Shown here one piece after another: positions 7,278-15,138 of a stretch of 35,680 nucleotides of DNA. This stretch comes from Rhodospirillales bacterium. GTDB taxonomy: Bacteria; Pseudomonadota; Alphaproteobacteria; Rhodospirillales; Defluviicoccaceae. The notes beneath the pieces are model-generated. The model worked only from the letters and a program-made list of their open reading frames with translations, ran no database searches and had not been told where the DNA came from. The stretch is taken from assembly GCA_016710335.1 (NCBI GenBank), contig JADJXQ010000015.1, positions 1 through 35,680 of the forward strand. The letters are read 5' to 3'. The first letter of the stretch is position 1. Each line of letters begins with the position of its first letter. The translations under genes were made by a program, and so were the position numbers.

Positions 7278-8201
7278 ATGAAGGATGGAGCGCGCGTGCC
7301 GGAGATGATGAACACGCGCGAGGTCGCCGACTACCTCCGCATCAAGGAGCGCACGGTCTACGACCTCGTCAAGCACCGGCGCATCCCGTGCACGCGCATC
7401 TCCGGAAAATGGCTATTTCCTAAAGCGTTGATCGACGACTGGCTGCTCGGCAACGTGGAAGCGACGGATGGGGCACCGGCGGTACAGGCGCGGGCGTCGG
7501 CCGGTTCGGCGCCGCCGACGCTTGCCGGCAGTCATGACCCGTTGCTCGAATGGGCGATCCGCGATTCGGAGTGCGGGCTGGCGTTGATGACCGGAGGCAG
7601 CCTCGACGGTATCGAGCGCCTGGCCGGCGGGCAGGCCATGCTGGCAGGCGCGCACGTCCTGGACCCCGACAACAACGACTACAACGTCGCCCTGGCGCGG
7701 CGGCGGCTGGGCGACCGGGATCTTGTCGTCGTGGAGTGGGCGTGGCGGCAACAGGGACTCGTGCTCGCGGCCGGCAACCCGCTCGGGATCCGGACGGTCG
7801 CCGACCTGACACGAATAGGCGCCCGCCTGGTCCGGCGCCAAACGGAGGCCGGCAGCTACATCTTGCTGTCGCATCTCTTGGCAGTGGCCAATGTCTCGCC
7901 CGCCGCACTGACCGTTACGCCGCAACGGGCGCGCAGCGAACTGGACGTCGCGCTGGCCGTTCGCGAAGGCAAGGCGGATGTGGGCCTTGCGGTCGCCGCC
8001 GTCGCGGCGCAACTCGGTCTCGATTTCTTGCCGCTGCAGCGAGAACGCTTCGACCTGATCATGCGCCGACGCAGCTATTTCGAGCCGCCGGTGCAGGCGC
8101 TGCTCTCCTTCTGCCGGACGCCGGCCCTGGCGGCACGCGCCGGCGAACTCGCGGGATACGATGTTTCCGGCCTCGGCCGCGTGGTCTACAATGGATCCTA
8201 G
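7278..8201 (+). CDS. HTH (excisionase type) plus periplasmic-binding-protein-like domain regulator, probable tungstate/molybdate sensor
   Basis: The first 60 residues are an excisionase/MerR-type winged helix (MNTREVADYLRIKERTVYDL, then RRIPCTRISGKWLFPKALID). After a short Ala/Pro linker, residues of about 85-300 form a PBP-like domain with DPLLEWAIRDSECGLALMTG, GAHVLDPDNNDYN and FDLIMRRRSYFEPPVQALLS. This domain family is known from one-component regulators near molybdate and tungstate transport genes, where it senses oxyanion in the cytoplasm. There is no signal peptide. It is 42 bp upstream of the Mop gene and faces the tup importer. An in-frame GTG at 7296 with GGAG at 7287-7290 is a better spaced start than ATG 7278, and would remove six residues. 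The ligand is inferred from context. Confidence 0.85.
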   Translation: MKDGARVPEMMNTREVADYLRIKERTVYDLVKHRRIPCTRISGKWLFPKALIDDWLLGNVEATDGAPAVQARASAGSAPPTLAGSHDPLLEWAIRDSECGLALMTGGSLDGIERLAGGQAMLAGAHVLDPDNNDYNVALARRRLGDRDLVVVEWAWRQQGLVLAAGNPLGIRTVADLTRIGARLVRRQTEAGSYILLSHLLAVANVSPAALTVTPQRARSELDVALAVREGKADVGLAVAAVAAQLGLDFLPLQRERFDLIMRRRSYFEPPVQALLSFCRTPALAARAGELAGYDVSGLGRVVYNGS

Positions 8202-8243
8202 CGCAGGGCTTTGGCTGAGGCTGCGCGAACAGCGGAGGGATGC

Positions 8244-8450
8244 ATGAAACTGAGCGCCCGCAATGTCATCAAAGGCCGCGTCGTCGAGGTCAAGACGGCA
8301 GATGTCGCCGCCAACGTCCGCGTCGACATCGGCGGCGGCACCATTATCTCGTCATCGATCCTCAGTTCTTCCGTCGACGACCTTGGCCTCGCCATCGGCG
8401 ACGAGGTTACGGTGATCATCAAGTCATCCGACGTCATCATCGGCAAATAG
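8244..8450 (+). CDS. Molbindin (Mop/TOBE domain) molybdate/tungstate-binding protein
   Basis: A 68-aa single TOBE/Mop domain: MKLSARNVIKGRVVEVKTAD, then VAANVRVDIGGGTIISSSIL, ending GDEVTVIIKSSDVIIGK. The SARN..KG.V..V pattern and the C-terminal KSSDVIIGK are characteristic. Such proteins assemble in the cytoplasm into hexamers that store or buffer molybdate or tungstate. ATG 8244 follows the purine-rich GCGGAGGG. The gene probably shares a transcript with the regulator upstream, and its stop is five bases from the convergent tupA stop. Confidence 0.93.
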   Translation: MKLSARNVIKGRVVEVKTADVAANVRVDIGGGTIISSSILSSSVDDLGLAIGDEVTVIIKSSDVIIGK

Positions 8451-8455
8451 CAGCC

Positions 8456-9292
8456 TCAAGCGCCTGGCCTGGCGTTGGGGAAGAACAGTTGCTGGCCGCC
8501 GATCCTGAAATCGGCGATGGCCTTCTGCCCATCGGAGCCGATGATCCAGTCGACGAATCGTTGGCCCGCTTCGGCCTTCACATGCGGGAACTTCTCGGGA
8601 TTGACGAGGATCACGCCGTACTGGTTGAACAGCTTGGGATCGCCCTCGACCAGAACCGCGAGATCGCCCTTGTTCTCGAAGGCGAGCCACGTGGCGCGGT
8701 CGGTCAGCGCATAGGCGCCGAGGCCGCTCGCAGTGTTCAAGGTGGCGCCCATGCCGGAGCCTGTCTCCCGGTACCACGTGCCGCTGGCTGCCTCCACGTC
8801 GACACCGGCCGCCTTCCAAAGCGACAGTTCCTTCTTGTGGGTTCCGCTCTCGTCGCCGCGGGACGCGAATAGCGCCGTTTTGTCGGCGACCTGCTTGAGC
8901 GCGTCGGCGGCCGACGTCATGCCCTTGATCGCGGCAGGATCGCTCTCCGGCCCGACGATGACGAAGTCGTTGTACATGACGTCGTGGCGGGCGACGCCGA
9001 AGCCCTCGGCGACGAACTTTTCCTCGGACGGGGTGTGGTGGACGAACAGCACATCGGCGTCGCCGCGCCTCGCGAGATCGACGGCCTGACCGGTGCCGAC
9101 GGCGACCACCCGCACCTCTATGCCGGTTTCATTCTGGAACACGGGCAGGATGTGTGCAAACAAGCCGGAGTTCTCGGTCGACGTGGTGGAGGCCACCAAG
9201 ATGTAGGTGTTCTCCGCGGACCCGGGCGTGGCGCCGGTCCCGAGGGTGAGCAACAGCGCCGCAGCAATCTGCAGGAACTTCCGTCGCGTCAT
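8456..9292 (-). CDS. tupA: Tungstate ABC transporter, substrate-binding protein
   Basis: Periplasmic binding protein of a tungstate importer, 278 aa. It starts at ATG 9292 (MTRRKFLQIAAALLLTLGTG), a signal peptide with a twin-Arg-like start and a likely cleavage near GSA-EN. Family marks are VASTTSTENSGLFAHILPVF at the start of the mature protein, GTGQAVDLARRGDADVLFVH, and SRGDESGTHKKELSLW. The TTS and SRGD motifs line the oxyanion pocket in TupA proteins. It is the last gene of the tupB-tupC-tupA run, 13 bases after tupC; the order differs from the usual ABC. Specificity for tungstate over molybdate is inferred from the TupA type and the W-enzyme operon next door. Confidence 0.92.
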   Translation of the reverse strand: MTRRKFLQIAAALLLTLGTGATPGSAENTYILVASTTSTENSGLFAHILPVFQNETGIEVRVVAVGTGQAVDLARRGDADVLFVHHTPSEEKFVAEGFGVARHDVMYNDFVIVGPESDPAAIKGMTSAADALKQVADKTALFASRGDESGTHKKELSLWKAAGVDVEAASGTWYRETGSGMGATLNTASGLGAYALTDRATWLAFENKGDLAVLVEGDPKLFNQYGVILVNPEKFPHVKAEAGQRFVDWIIGSDGQKAIADFRIGGQQLFFPNARPGA

Positions 9293-9305
9293 CGATCGTT
9301 CTCCC

Positions 9306-10022
9306 TTACCAGCAGAGGCTTCCCGTGATGAACGCCGCCGCCTCCGGTGTCTGCGGTTGGGCGAAGAAATCGTCCGCCAGCCCATGCTCCATGAGCCGGC
9401 CGCGATGCAGGAACACAACATCGTCCGCCAGCCGCCGCGCTTGAGCGAGGTCGTGGGTGGTCATGATGATCTTGGCGCCGTCGCGATAAATGGCGTTGAT
9501 GATGGCTTCGACGGCGCGGGTGGCGGCGGGATCGAGGCTGGCGGTCGGCTCGTCCAGAAACAGCACCTGCGGCGACAGCGCCCAGGCGCGCGCCAGCGCC
9601 AGGCGCTGCTGCTCGCCCACCGACAGCGTGCGCGCCGGCTGGGCGGCGAACTCGGCTAGGCCTGTCTGGTCGAGCGCCTTGTCGATGCGCCGGGCTTTCT
9701 CGCGTCCCGAGATGCCTCGGACCCCGAGTGCATAAGCGATGTTGCCGGCCGCCGAGCGGCGCAGCATCACCGGCCTCTGGAACACCATGGCCTGCAACAG
9801 CCGCACGTCGGTCCCGTTGGCGCCGAGCCAGCGAATGCTGCCGGCCGTGGGCGCGAGCAGGCCGTGACAGAGCCTGAGCGTCAGGCTTTTGCCGGCGCCG
9901 TTGGGCCCGAGGACGACCGTGCGTGTTCCTTGCCGCAGTTCGCCGTTGATGGAATTGATCAGCCGCCGCCCGCCGGCATCGAAGCAGACGCTGTCGAGGC
10001 GCATCGGCAGGACGTTGCCCAT
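9306..10022 (-). CDS. tupC: Tungstate ABC transporter, ATP-binding protein
   Basis: ATPase subunit of the importer, 238 aa, acting at the inner face of the membrane. It shows Walker A GPNGAGKSLT, the Q-loop region MVFQRPVMLRRSA, the ABC signature LSVGEQQRLALARAW, Walker B VLFLDEPTASLDP and the switch His in TTHDLAQARRLADD. The start is three bases after the tupB stop, so the two are translationally close. The length is short, as in other Tup ATPases that lack the regulatory C-terminal TOBE domain of ModC; the separate Mop gene nearby supplies such a domain as a stand-alone protein. Confidence 0.93.
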   Translation of the reverse strand: MGNVLPMRLDSVCFDAGGRRLINSINGELRQGTRTVVLGPNGAGKSLTLRLCHGLLAPTAGSIRWLGANGTDVRLLQAMVFQRPVMLRRSAAGNIAYALGVRGISGREKARRIDKALDQTGLAEFAAQPARTLSVGEQQRLALARAWALSPQVLFLDEPTASLDPAATRAVEAIINAIYRDGAKIIMTTHDLAQARRLADDVVFLHRGRLMEHGLADDFFAQPQTPEAAAFITGSLCW

Positions 10023-10025
10023 GCC

Positions 10026-10730
10026 TCAGCCACCGACCCTGAGCGCGGTGCCGCGCAGCACGTGCGCAGCGGCGTTGACGGCCAAAGCCATGCCCATCAG
10101 CACGATGCCGAGGCCGAGCGCCAGCGGCAGGTCGCCCTTGCTGGTTTCCAGCGCGATGGTGGTGGTCATCATCCGGGTGACGTGATCGATGTTGCCGCCG
10201 ACGATCATCACCGCGCCGACCTCGGCGCTGGCTCGTCCGAAGCCGGCGAGGATGGCGGTCAAGAGCGCGACCCGACCCTCCCACAGCAACGTTCCGACGA
10301 CCCGGCGACGCCCGACGCCGAATGACCGCAACTGCTCGCCCAGTTCGTCCCACAGATCTTCGATGGTCTGCCGGGTCAGCGCCGCGATGATCGGCGTCAC
10401 GAGAACGGCTTGCGCGATGATCATCGCGGTCGGCGTGAACAAAAGCCCGAGCGCCCCGAGCGGGCCGGATCGCGACAACAGCAGATAGACCAGCAAACCG
10501 ACGACCACCGGCGGCAGGCCCATCAGCGCGTTCAGCAGCACGTCCAGCGCCCCGTGCCCGGGGAAGCGGCTGAGACCGAGGATGGCGCCGAGCGGCAGCC
10601 CGATGATGGCTGCGATGCCGACGGCGGTGAGGCTGACGCGCAAGGAGAGGCCGATGATCTCGATCAGGGCAGGGTCCAAGGCGATCAGGAGCGTCCCGGC
10701 CTTGGTGAACGCGGAGAAAAGGTCTTGCAT
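10026..10730 (-). CDS. tupB: Tungstate ABC transporter, permease
   Basis: Membrane permease of the importer, 234 aa from ATG 10730 (MQDLFSAFTKAG). An upstream in-frame ATG at 10781 would add 17 polar residues and is less likely. The chain has about five to six membrane segments, for example VSLTAVGIAAIIGLPLGAIL, VLLNALMGLPPVVVGLLVYL and AMIIAQAVLVTPIIAALT. The cytoplasmic EAA-like loop reads FGRASAEVGAVMIVGGNI, the typical wording of Tup/Mod permeases. It is first in the minus-strand tupBCA operon and divergent from the second binding-protein gene, sharing a 90-bp intergenic region that probably holds both promoters. Confidence 0.93.
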   Translation of the reverse strand: MQDLFSAFTKAGTLLIALDPALIEIIGLSLRVSLTAVGIAAIIGLPLGAILGLSRFPGHGALDVLLNALMGLPPVVVGLLVYLLLSRSGPLGALGLLFTPTAMIIAQAVLVTPIIAALTRQTIEDLWDELGEQLRSFGVGRRRVVGTLLWEGRVALLTAILAGFGRASAEVGAVMIVGGNIDHVTRMMTTTIALETSKGDLPLALGLGIVLMGMALAVNAAAHVLRGTALRVGG

Positions 10731-10820
10731 CGACCGCTGTCCCGAGCGTTTGGTTCGTCCTGACGGAGCAACATGCAGCAATCCTCACTAACTGGCAACT
10801 TTGTTCAATGGAGGTAACCG

Positions 10821-11740
10821 GTGCAGGAAATTGCAGAACAACGAAGGGAACTCCGCGCCGGTCGCAGCCGGTTGCGGACTGCAGTCCGTGCCGCGGCGTC
10901 GCTCGGACTGGTCATCATCGCGCTTGGAAGCTCCAACGCTGCCGCGACAGATGGGCCGAAGATCACGGCGACCTACGGTGGAGGAGGGAGACGTTCATGC
11001 TCGCGACTGGAAGCCCCGGCGAGTTGGGCCTGCTGAAGGCGCTGGCGACCGAGTTCGCTGGACGAACGCCGGCGACCCTGCAGTGGGTCAAGGCGGGCAG
11101 TGGCGCGGGTCTCGACTATTTGAAGAACAGAGCCGTGGATGCCGTCATGGTACACGCGCCGGCCGGGGAGCGCGCCGCCGTCGAGCAAGGCTGGGCGGTC
11201 AAGCGCACCTTGATCGGATCGAACGAGTTCTACATCGTCGGCCCCGAAGCGGACCCGGCCAACGTGGCCGCCGCGACATCGGCGGCGGACGCCTACCGGC
11301 GCATAGCCGCGGCCAAGGCGCCGTTTGTCTCCCGCGGCGACAATTCCGGGACCCACCGCAAGGAAATGTCGATCTGGAAGGACGCGGGCACGACGCCGTC
11401 GGGACCATGGTACGTTGTCACGGGCGACTTCATGACCGCCAGCCTCCGCAAGGCCGACGCCATCGGCGGCTATTTCATGCTCGACAGCAGCACTTGGCTG
11501 GTCAACCGCAAGGGGTTGCCGAAGTTGACCGTGCTCTACCGGGGCGACAAGCGGCTCGTGAACACCTATCATGCCCTGGTCGCACCGGAGGGCGCGACGC
11601 CGGGCAGGGACGTGGCAGCCCGGTTCGTCGATTTCGTTGCCAGTGACGACGGGCAACAGATCATTCGCGAGTACGGACGGGATGCCTACGGGGAGCCCCT
11701 TTACCAGGACGCAGCCTGCGCCGAAAGCTACGTCGACTGA
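10821..11740 (+). pseudogene. Second, diverged TupA-like binding protein; signal peptide and mature part in different frames
   Basis: GTG 10821 has an excellent ribosome site, GGAGGT at 10810-10815, and opens a signal peptide (LRTAVRAAASLGLVIIALGS, cleaving near NAAA-TD) followed by KITATYGGG. From about 10985 the mature protein continues in the minus-one frame, ETFMLATGSPGELGLLKALA, and stays open to 11740. It contains WVKAGSGAGLDYLKN, VDAVMVHAPAGERAAVEQGW and SRGDNSGTHRKEMSIWKD. The shift falls in the purine run around 10975-10990. There is no classic slippery heptamer, so an inactivating or sequencing indel is likelier than programmed shifting. The TTS motif of TupA is replaced by LATGSPGEL while SRGD is kept, so the ligand may differ. 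It heads the plus-strand run into mobA. Confidence 0.75.
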
Positions 11741-11798
11741 GCAGTCCCCAATCTCGAGCGGAAGACCTCCGGGGCTATCGTCAACGCGACCTCCGGAA

Positions 11799-12413
11799 GT
11801 GGTGGGCGTGCTGCTCGCCGGCGGCCGGGCACGGCGGATGGGCGGCGGCGACAAGGCCCTGCAGACGATTGCCGGCCGGCCGATGCTGGACCTGGTGATC
11901 GAGCGGGCGTCGCCGCAGGTATCGGCGCTGGTCATCAATGCCGGCGGCGACGCGGCGCGCTTTGCGTCGTTCGGGCTGCCGGTGGCGGCGGACGTGGTCG
12001 GCGGTTTCGCGGGACCGCTGGCGGGCGTGCTGACCGGGATGATGTGGGCGCGGGACAACGCGCCGCAGTGTCGATGGATCGTCAGCATCGCCACCGACAC
12101 GCCCCTGTTTCCGCACGACCTGGTCGCCCGGTTGCTCGTCGCGGTTGCCGATGACCGCGTCGACCTGGCCTGCGCCGCTTCGGGCAGACGGGCGCATCCG
12201 GTATTCGGCTTGTGGCCGCTGCGTCTCCTGGACGACCTGCGGGTCGCGCTGGTTGAGGAGGGACTGCGAAAGATCGCCGCCTGGACGGCCCGCTATCAAC
12301 TGGCGACGGTCTCATTCGACGCCGAGCCGTTCGATCCGTTCTTCAACGTCAACACGCCGGAGGACCTCGAAGACGCGGCCCGGCTCCTGGGTTCCGCACG
12401 AGATAACCCATGA
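11799..12413 (+). CDS. mobA: Molybdenum cofactor guanylyltransferase
   Basis: MobA transfers GMP from GTP to molybdopterin cofactor in the cytoplasm, giving the dinucleotide form used by DMSO-reductase-family enzymes. The N-terminal nucleotide-binding motif VVGVLLAGGRARRMGGGDKA is followed by PMLDLVIERASPQVSALVIN, then IVSIATDTPLFPHDLVARLL and FFNVNTPEDLEDAARLL, the standard family order. The first usable start in this frame is GTG 11799 (or GTG 11802); the frame is open further upstream but overlaps the preceding gene. No strong ribosome site is seen. At about 204 aa it is of normal length. AOR-type enzymes use the pterin without GMP, so mobA probably serves other molybdo- or tungsto-enzymes of the cell. 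Confidence 0.88.
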   Translation: MVGVLLAGGRARRMGGGDKALQTIAGRPMLDLVIERASPQVSALVINAGGDAARFASFGLPVAADVVGGFAGPLAGVLTGMMWARDNAPQCRWIVSIATDTPLFPHDLVARLLVAVADDRVDLACAASGRRAHPVFGLWPLRLLDDLRVALVEEGLRKIAAWTARYQLATVSFDAEPFDPFFNVNTPEDLEDAARLLGSARDNP

Positions 12414-12736
12414 TCGACAGCACCCGCGCTTTCAAGCATGATCCCCGCAACCGGTCGATCCCGGCCGTGATGTCCCGGCCGTTGATCCACGCCACGGCGC
12501 GCTAGACATTGCCTTTTGTCGGCAACGGACGGATAATCGTAACCGCAAAAAAGGGTCGCGAAACGGTACCCGGCGGGAGTGATCGTGATGTCGTCACGGC
12601 ACGCTTGGAAGAACCGGATCGAGGGAGGATCAGAAGCAGCGCGAATATCGCGCACGAGTCGCGGCAGGCGTGCTTATCCCCTTCGGTTCAACGGTTTCCG
12701 TCGACCTTGGGCGTTGTCCTCGGGAGGAAAAGGCGC
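12414..12736. other. Leader and promoter region before the aor operon
   Basis: This stretch of 323 bp between mobA and aorA has no gene I can support. A good ribosome site (GGGAGGAAAAGG) for aorA lies at its end. It should hold the aor promoter and any leader control. I looked for the conserved wording of a Moco/Tuco riboswitch and could not recognise it by eye. Confidence 0.5.
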
Positions 12737-13216
12737 ATGCTGAAATCGCTGCACATCGATCCGGAGAAATGCACGAACTGCCTGCAATGCGAGATGGCGT
12801 GCTCGTACGTCAAGGAAGGCGCGTTCAATCCGACCCGATCGCGCATCAAGGTATTCACGTTTCATGACGAGGGCCGGTTCGTGCCGTACACCTGCACCCA
12901 GTGCGCTGAAGCGTGGTGCATGCATGCGTGCCCGGTCGACGCCATCGGGCTCAACCCGGCAACCGGGGCCAAGGAGGTGTATCCGGACATCTGCGTCGGC
13001 TGCAAGGTGTGCACCATCGCGTGCCCATTCGGCACGGTGAACTATCACGCCGGCACCGGCAAGGTGATCAAGTGCGACCTGTGCTTCGGCGACCCGGCCT
13101 GCGCCAAGGCGTGCCCGACCGAGGCCATCACCTACATTGACGCCAACTGGACCGGACTCGATCGCATGCGGCACTGGGCGGCGAGGACGGATGCCGGAGC
13201 GACGGCGACGCACTGA
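12737..13216 (+). CDS. aorA: Four-cluster ferredoxin subunit of aldehyde:ferredoxin oxidoreductase
   Basis: A 159-aa polyferredoxin with sixteen Cys in four sets: CTNCLQCEMAC, CTQCAEAWCMHACP, CVGCKVCTIACPF and CDLCFGDPACAKACP, enough for four [4Fe-4S] clusters. It starts at ATG 12737 after the strong site GGAGGAAAAGG. This matches AorA of the Aromatoleum-type AorABC complex, which wires electrons from the tungsten subunit to the FAD subunit. It is directly followed by aorB (13268). A 15-bp perfect tandem repeat overlaps its stop codon (13204-13233). Confidence 0.92.
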   Translation: MLKSLHIDPEKCTNCLQCEMACSYVKEGAFNPTRSRIKVFTFHDEGRFVPYTCTQCAEAWCMHACPVDAIGLNPATGAKEVYPDICVGCKVCTIACPFGTVNYHAGTGKVIKCDLCFGDPACAKACPTEAITYIDANWTGLDRMRHWAARTDAGATATH

Positions 13217-13233
13217 CTGGCGACGCACTGACT
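13204..13233 (+). repeat. Perfect 15-bp tandem repeat over the aorA stop codon
   Basis: GGCGACGCACTGACT occurs at 13204-13218 and 13219-13233, followed by a partial third GGCG. The first copy supplies the aorA stop (TGA 13214-13216), so the second is untranslated and lengthens the aorA-aorB gap by 15 bases. Confidence 0.9.
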
Positions 13234-13267
13234 GGCGGCCCATCGGCCGAAGATAGGAGGATTAGCG

Positions 13268-15112
13268 ATGGCATGGGCGAACAAGGTTTTGCGGGTGAAC
13301 CTAGGCGCCGGAACCTGCACCAACGAACCACTGCGCATGGATTGGGCGCAGAAATACCTCGGCCAGCGGGGCCTGGCGACCAAGTACCTGGCTGAGGAAG
13401 TGAACCCGCGGGTCGATCCCCTGTCGCCCGATAACAAGCTGATCATGACCACCGGGCCGTTGACCGGTACCTGCGCGTCGACTGCCGGCCGGTACTCGAT
13501 CGTGACCAAGGGCGCCCTGACCGGCGCCATCGCGTGTTCCAATTCCGGCGGCTTCTTCGGAAACGAGATGAAGAACGCCGGCTACGACATGATCATCTTC
13601 GAGGGGCGTTCGCCGCAGCCCGTCTATTTGTGGCTGCAGGACGGCGATGCTCGCCTGATGAACGCGTCGGAGTTCTGGGGCAAGAGCACCTGGGACACCG
13701 AGGAGGGCCTCAAGTCCAAGCACCAGGACCCCCAGATCCGCGTCGCCTCGATCGGCGTCTCCGGTGAAAAGGGCGTCAAATTCGCGTGCGTGGTCAACGA
13801 CATGCATCGCGCCGCCGGGCGATCCGGGGTCGGTGCGGTCATGGGATCGAAGAACCTGAAGGCGGTTGCCATCCGCGGCACCTTGGGCGTTCGGGTCAAG
13901 GATCCGGTGCAGTTTCTGAACGCGACCAACGCCGCCAAGAAGGTGCTGGCGGAGAACCCGGTGACGGGGCAGGGGCTGCCGACCTACGGCACCCAGGTGC
14001 TGATGAACGTCATCAACGAGACCGGGTCGCTGCCGACCCGCAACCATCGGGACGTTCAGTTTGAAGGGGCTAACAAGATTTCGGCCGAGGCGATGCATGC
14101 AAAGCGTGCCGACGGCAAGGCCAACCTGATCCGCAATGCCGCGTGCTTTGCGTGCACCATCGCCTGCGGCCGGGTGTCGGCTATCGAGCGGACACACTAC
14201 ACCGTGGTCGATCGGCCGCAGTATCACGGCGCCTCGGGCGGCCTCGAGTACGAGGCGGCGTGGGCGCTGGGCGCGGCAACCGGCGTCGACGATCTCGAGG
14301 CGTTGACCTTCGCCAACTTCATCTGCAACGAGCAGGGGATGGACCCGATCTCGTTCGGGGCGACGGTCGGCGCGGCGATGGAGCTTTTCGAGATGGGGGT
14401 GATAACGCCGGAAGTCACTGGCGGCATCGATTTGCGCTTCGGCAACGCCAAGGCGCTGACCGACGTGACCGAGTTGACCGGGCGCGGCGAGGGCTTCGGC
14501 GCCGAGATCGGCCTGGGCTCCAAGCTGTTGTGCGAGAAGTACGGTCACCCCGACCTGGCGATGCAGGTCAAGGGCCAGGAGTTCCCGGCCTACGACTCCC
14601 GCGGTATCCAGGGCATGGGCCTCGGCTACGCCACCTCCAACCGCGGCGCCTGTCACTTGCGCGGCTACACCGTGGCGTCCGAGATCCTCGGCATTCCGGA
14701 GAAGACCGACCCGCTGGCGACCGATGGCAAGGCGGCGTTGGTGCGGGCGTTCCAGGACGCCACGGCGGCGGTCGACTCCGCCGGCATCTGCGTGTTCACC
14801 ACCTTCGCCTGGACCCTCGACGACATCGCGCCCCAGATCGACGCTGCCTGCGAAGGCAACTGGACGACCGAGAAGCTTCTGGAGGTGGGCGAGCGCATCT
14901 GGAACCTGGAGCGCAAGTTCAACAACGACGCCGGCTTCACCGGCAAGGACGACAACCTGCCGAAGCGGCTCCTCAAGGAGGCCGCCAAGGTCGGGCCCGC
15001 CAAGGGGCTGGTCAACGGCCTGGAGACCATGCTGCCGGAATACTACCAGCTCCGCGGCTGGACGCCGGACGGCGTCCCCACCAACGAAACGCTCAACCGG
15101 CTGGCGCTGTAG
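13268..15112 (+). CDS. aorB: Tungsten-containing aldehyde:ferredoxin oxidoreductase, catalytic subunit
   Basis: Oxidises aldehydes to carboxylic acids with a tungsten bis-pterin centre and one [4Fe-4S] cluster, in the cytoplasm. It is 614 aa, the normal family length. Residues of about 1-210 form the pterin-binding N-terminal domain (KVLRVNLGAGTCTNEPL, NKLIMTTGPLTGT, GVSGEKGVKFACVVNDMHRA, GRSGVGAVMGSKNLKAVAIR). The cluster ligands are C293, C296 and C300 in CFACTIAC, with C508 in DSAGICVF, equivalent to the 3+1 arrangement of the Pyrococcus enzyme; the Asp in DSAGIC is the pterin-contacting Asp. ATG 13268 follows AGGAGG with ideal spacing. Neighbours aorA, aorC and aorD make this the AorABC type, which can pass electrons to NAD. 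A local tungstate importer supports W rather than Mo. Confidence 0.96.
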   Translation: MAWANKVLRVNLGAGTCTNEPLRMDWAQKYLGQRGLATKYLAEEVNPRVDPLSPDNKLIMTTGPLTGTCASTAGRYSIVTKGALTGAIACSNSGGFFGNEMKNAGYDMIIFEGRSPQPVYLWLQDGDARLMNASEFWGKSTWDTEEGLKSKHQDPQIRVASIGVSGEKGVKFACVVNDMHRAAGRSGVGAVMGSKNLKAVAIRGTLGVRVKDPVQFLNATNAAKKVLAENPVTGQGLPTYGTQVLMNVINETGSLPTRNHRDVQFEGANKISAEAMHAKRADGKANLIRNAACFACTIACGRVSAIERTHYTVVDRPQYHGASGGLEYEAAWALGAATGVDDLEALTFANFICNEQGMDPISFGATVGAAMELFEMGVITPEVTGGIDLRFGNAKALTDVTELTGRGEGFGAEIGLGSKLLCEKYGHPDLAMQVKGQEFPAYDSRGIQGMGLGYATSNRGACHLRGYTVASEILGIPEKTDPLATDGKAALVRAFQDATAAVDSAGICVFTTFAWTLDDIAPQIDAACEGNWTTEKLLEVGERIWNLERKFNNDAGFTGKDDNLPKRLLKEAAKVGPAKGLVNGLETMLPEYYQLRGWTPDGVPTNETLNRLAL

Positions 15113-15138
15113 ATGGCGGAAGATCGGCGGGGGGCCGG

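Noticed and set aside
9289..10788. Minus-strand frame of 499 codons spanning tupB and tupC
   Set aside because: It is an out-of-frame shadow; the real tupB and tupC lie in other frames of the same strand and show transporter motifs.
10960..11000. Programmed minus-one frameshift signal in the second Tup-like gene
   Set aside because: There is no X-XXY-YYZ slippery heptamer in the right phase and no clear downstream structure; a simple indel is likelier.
12414..12736. Moco/Tuco riboswitch before aorA
   Set aside because: I could not find the conserved motif by eye, so I do not annotate it; a covariance search would decide.
13301..14656. Long minus-strand frame opposite aorB, 451 codons
   Set aside because: High third-position GC opens antisense frames; aorB on the plus strand has all AOR ligands and a perfect ribosome site.
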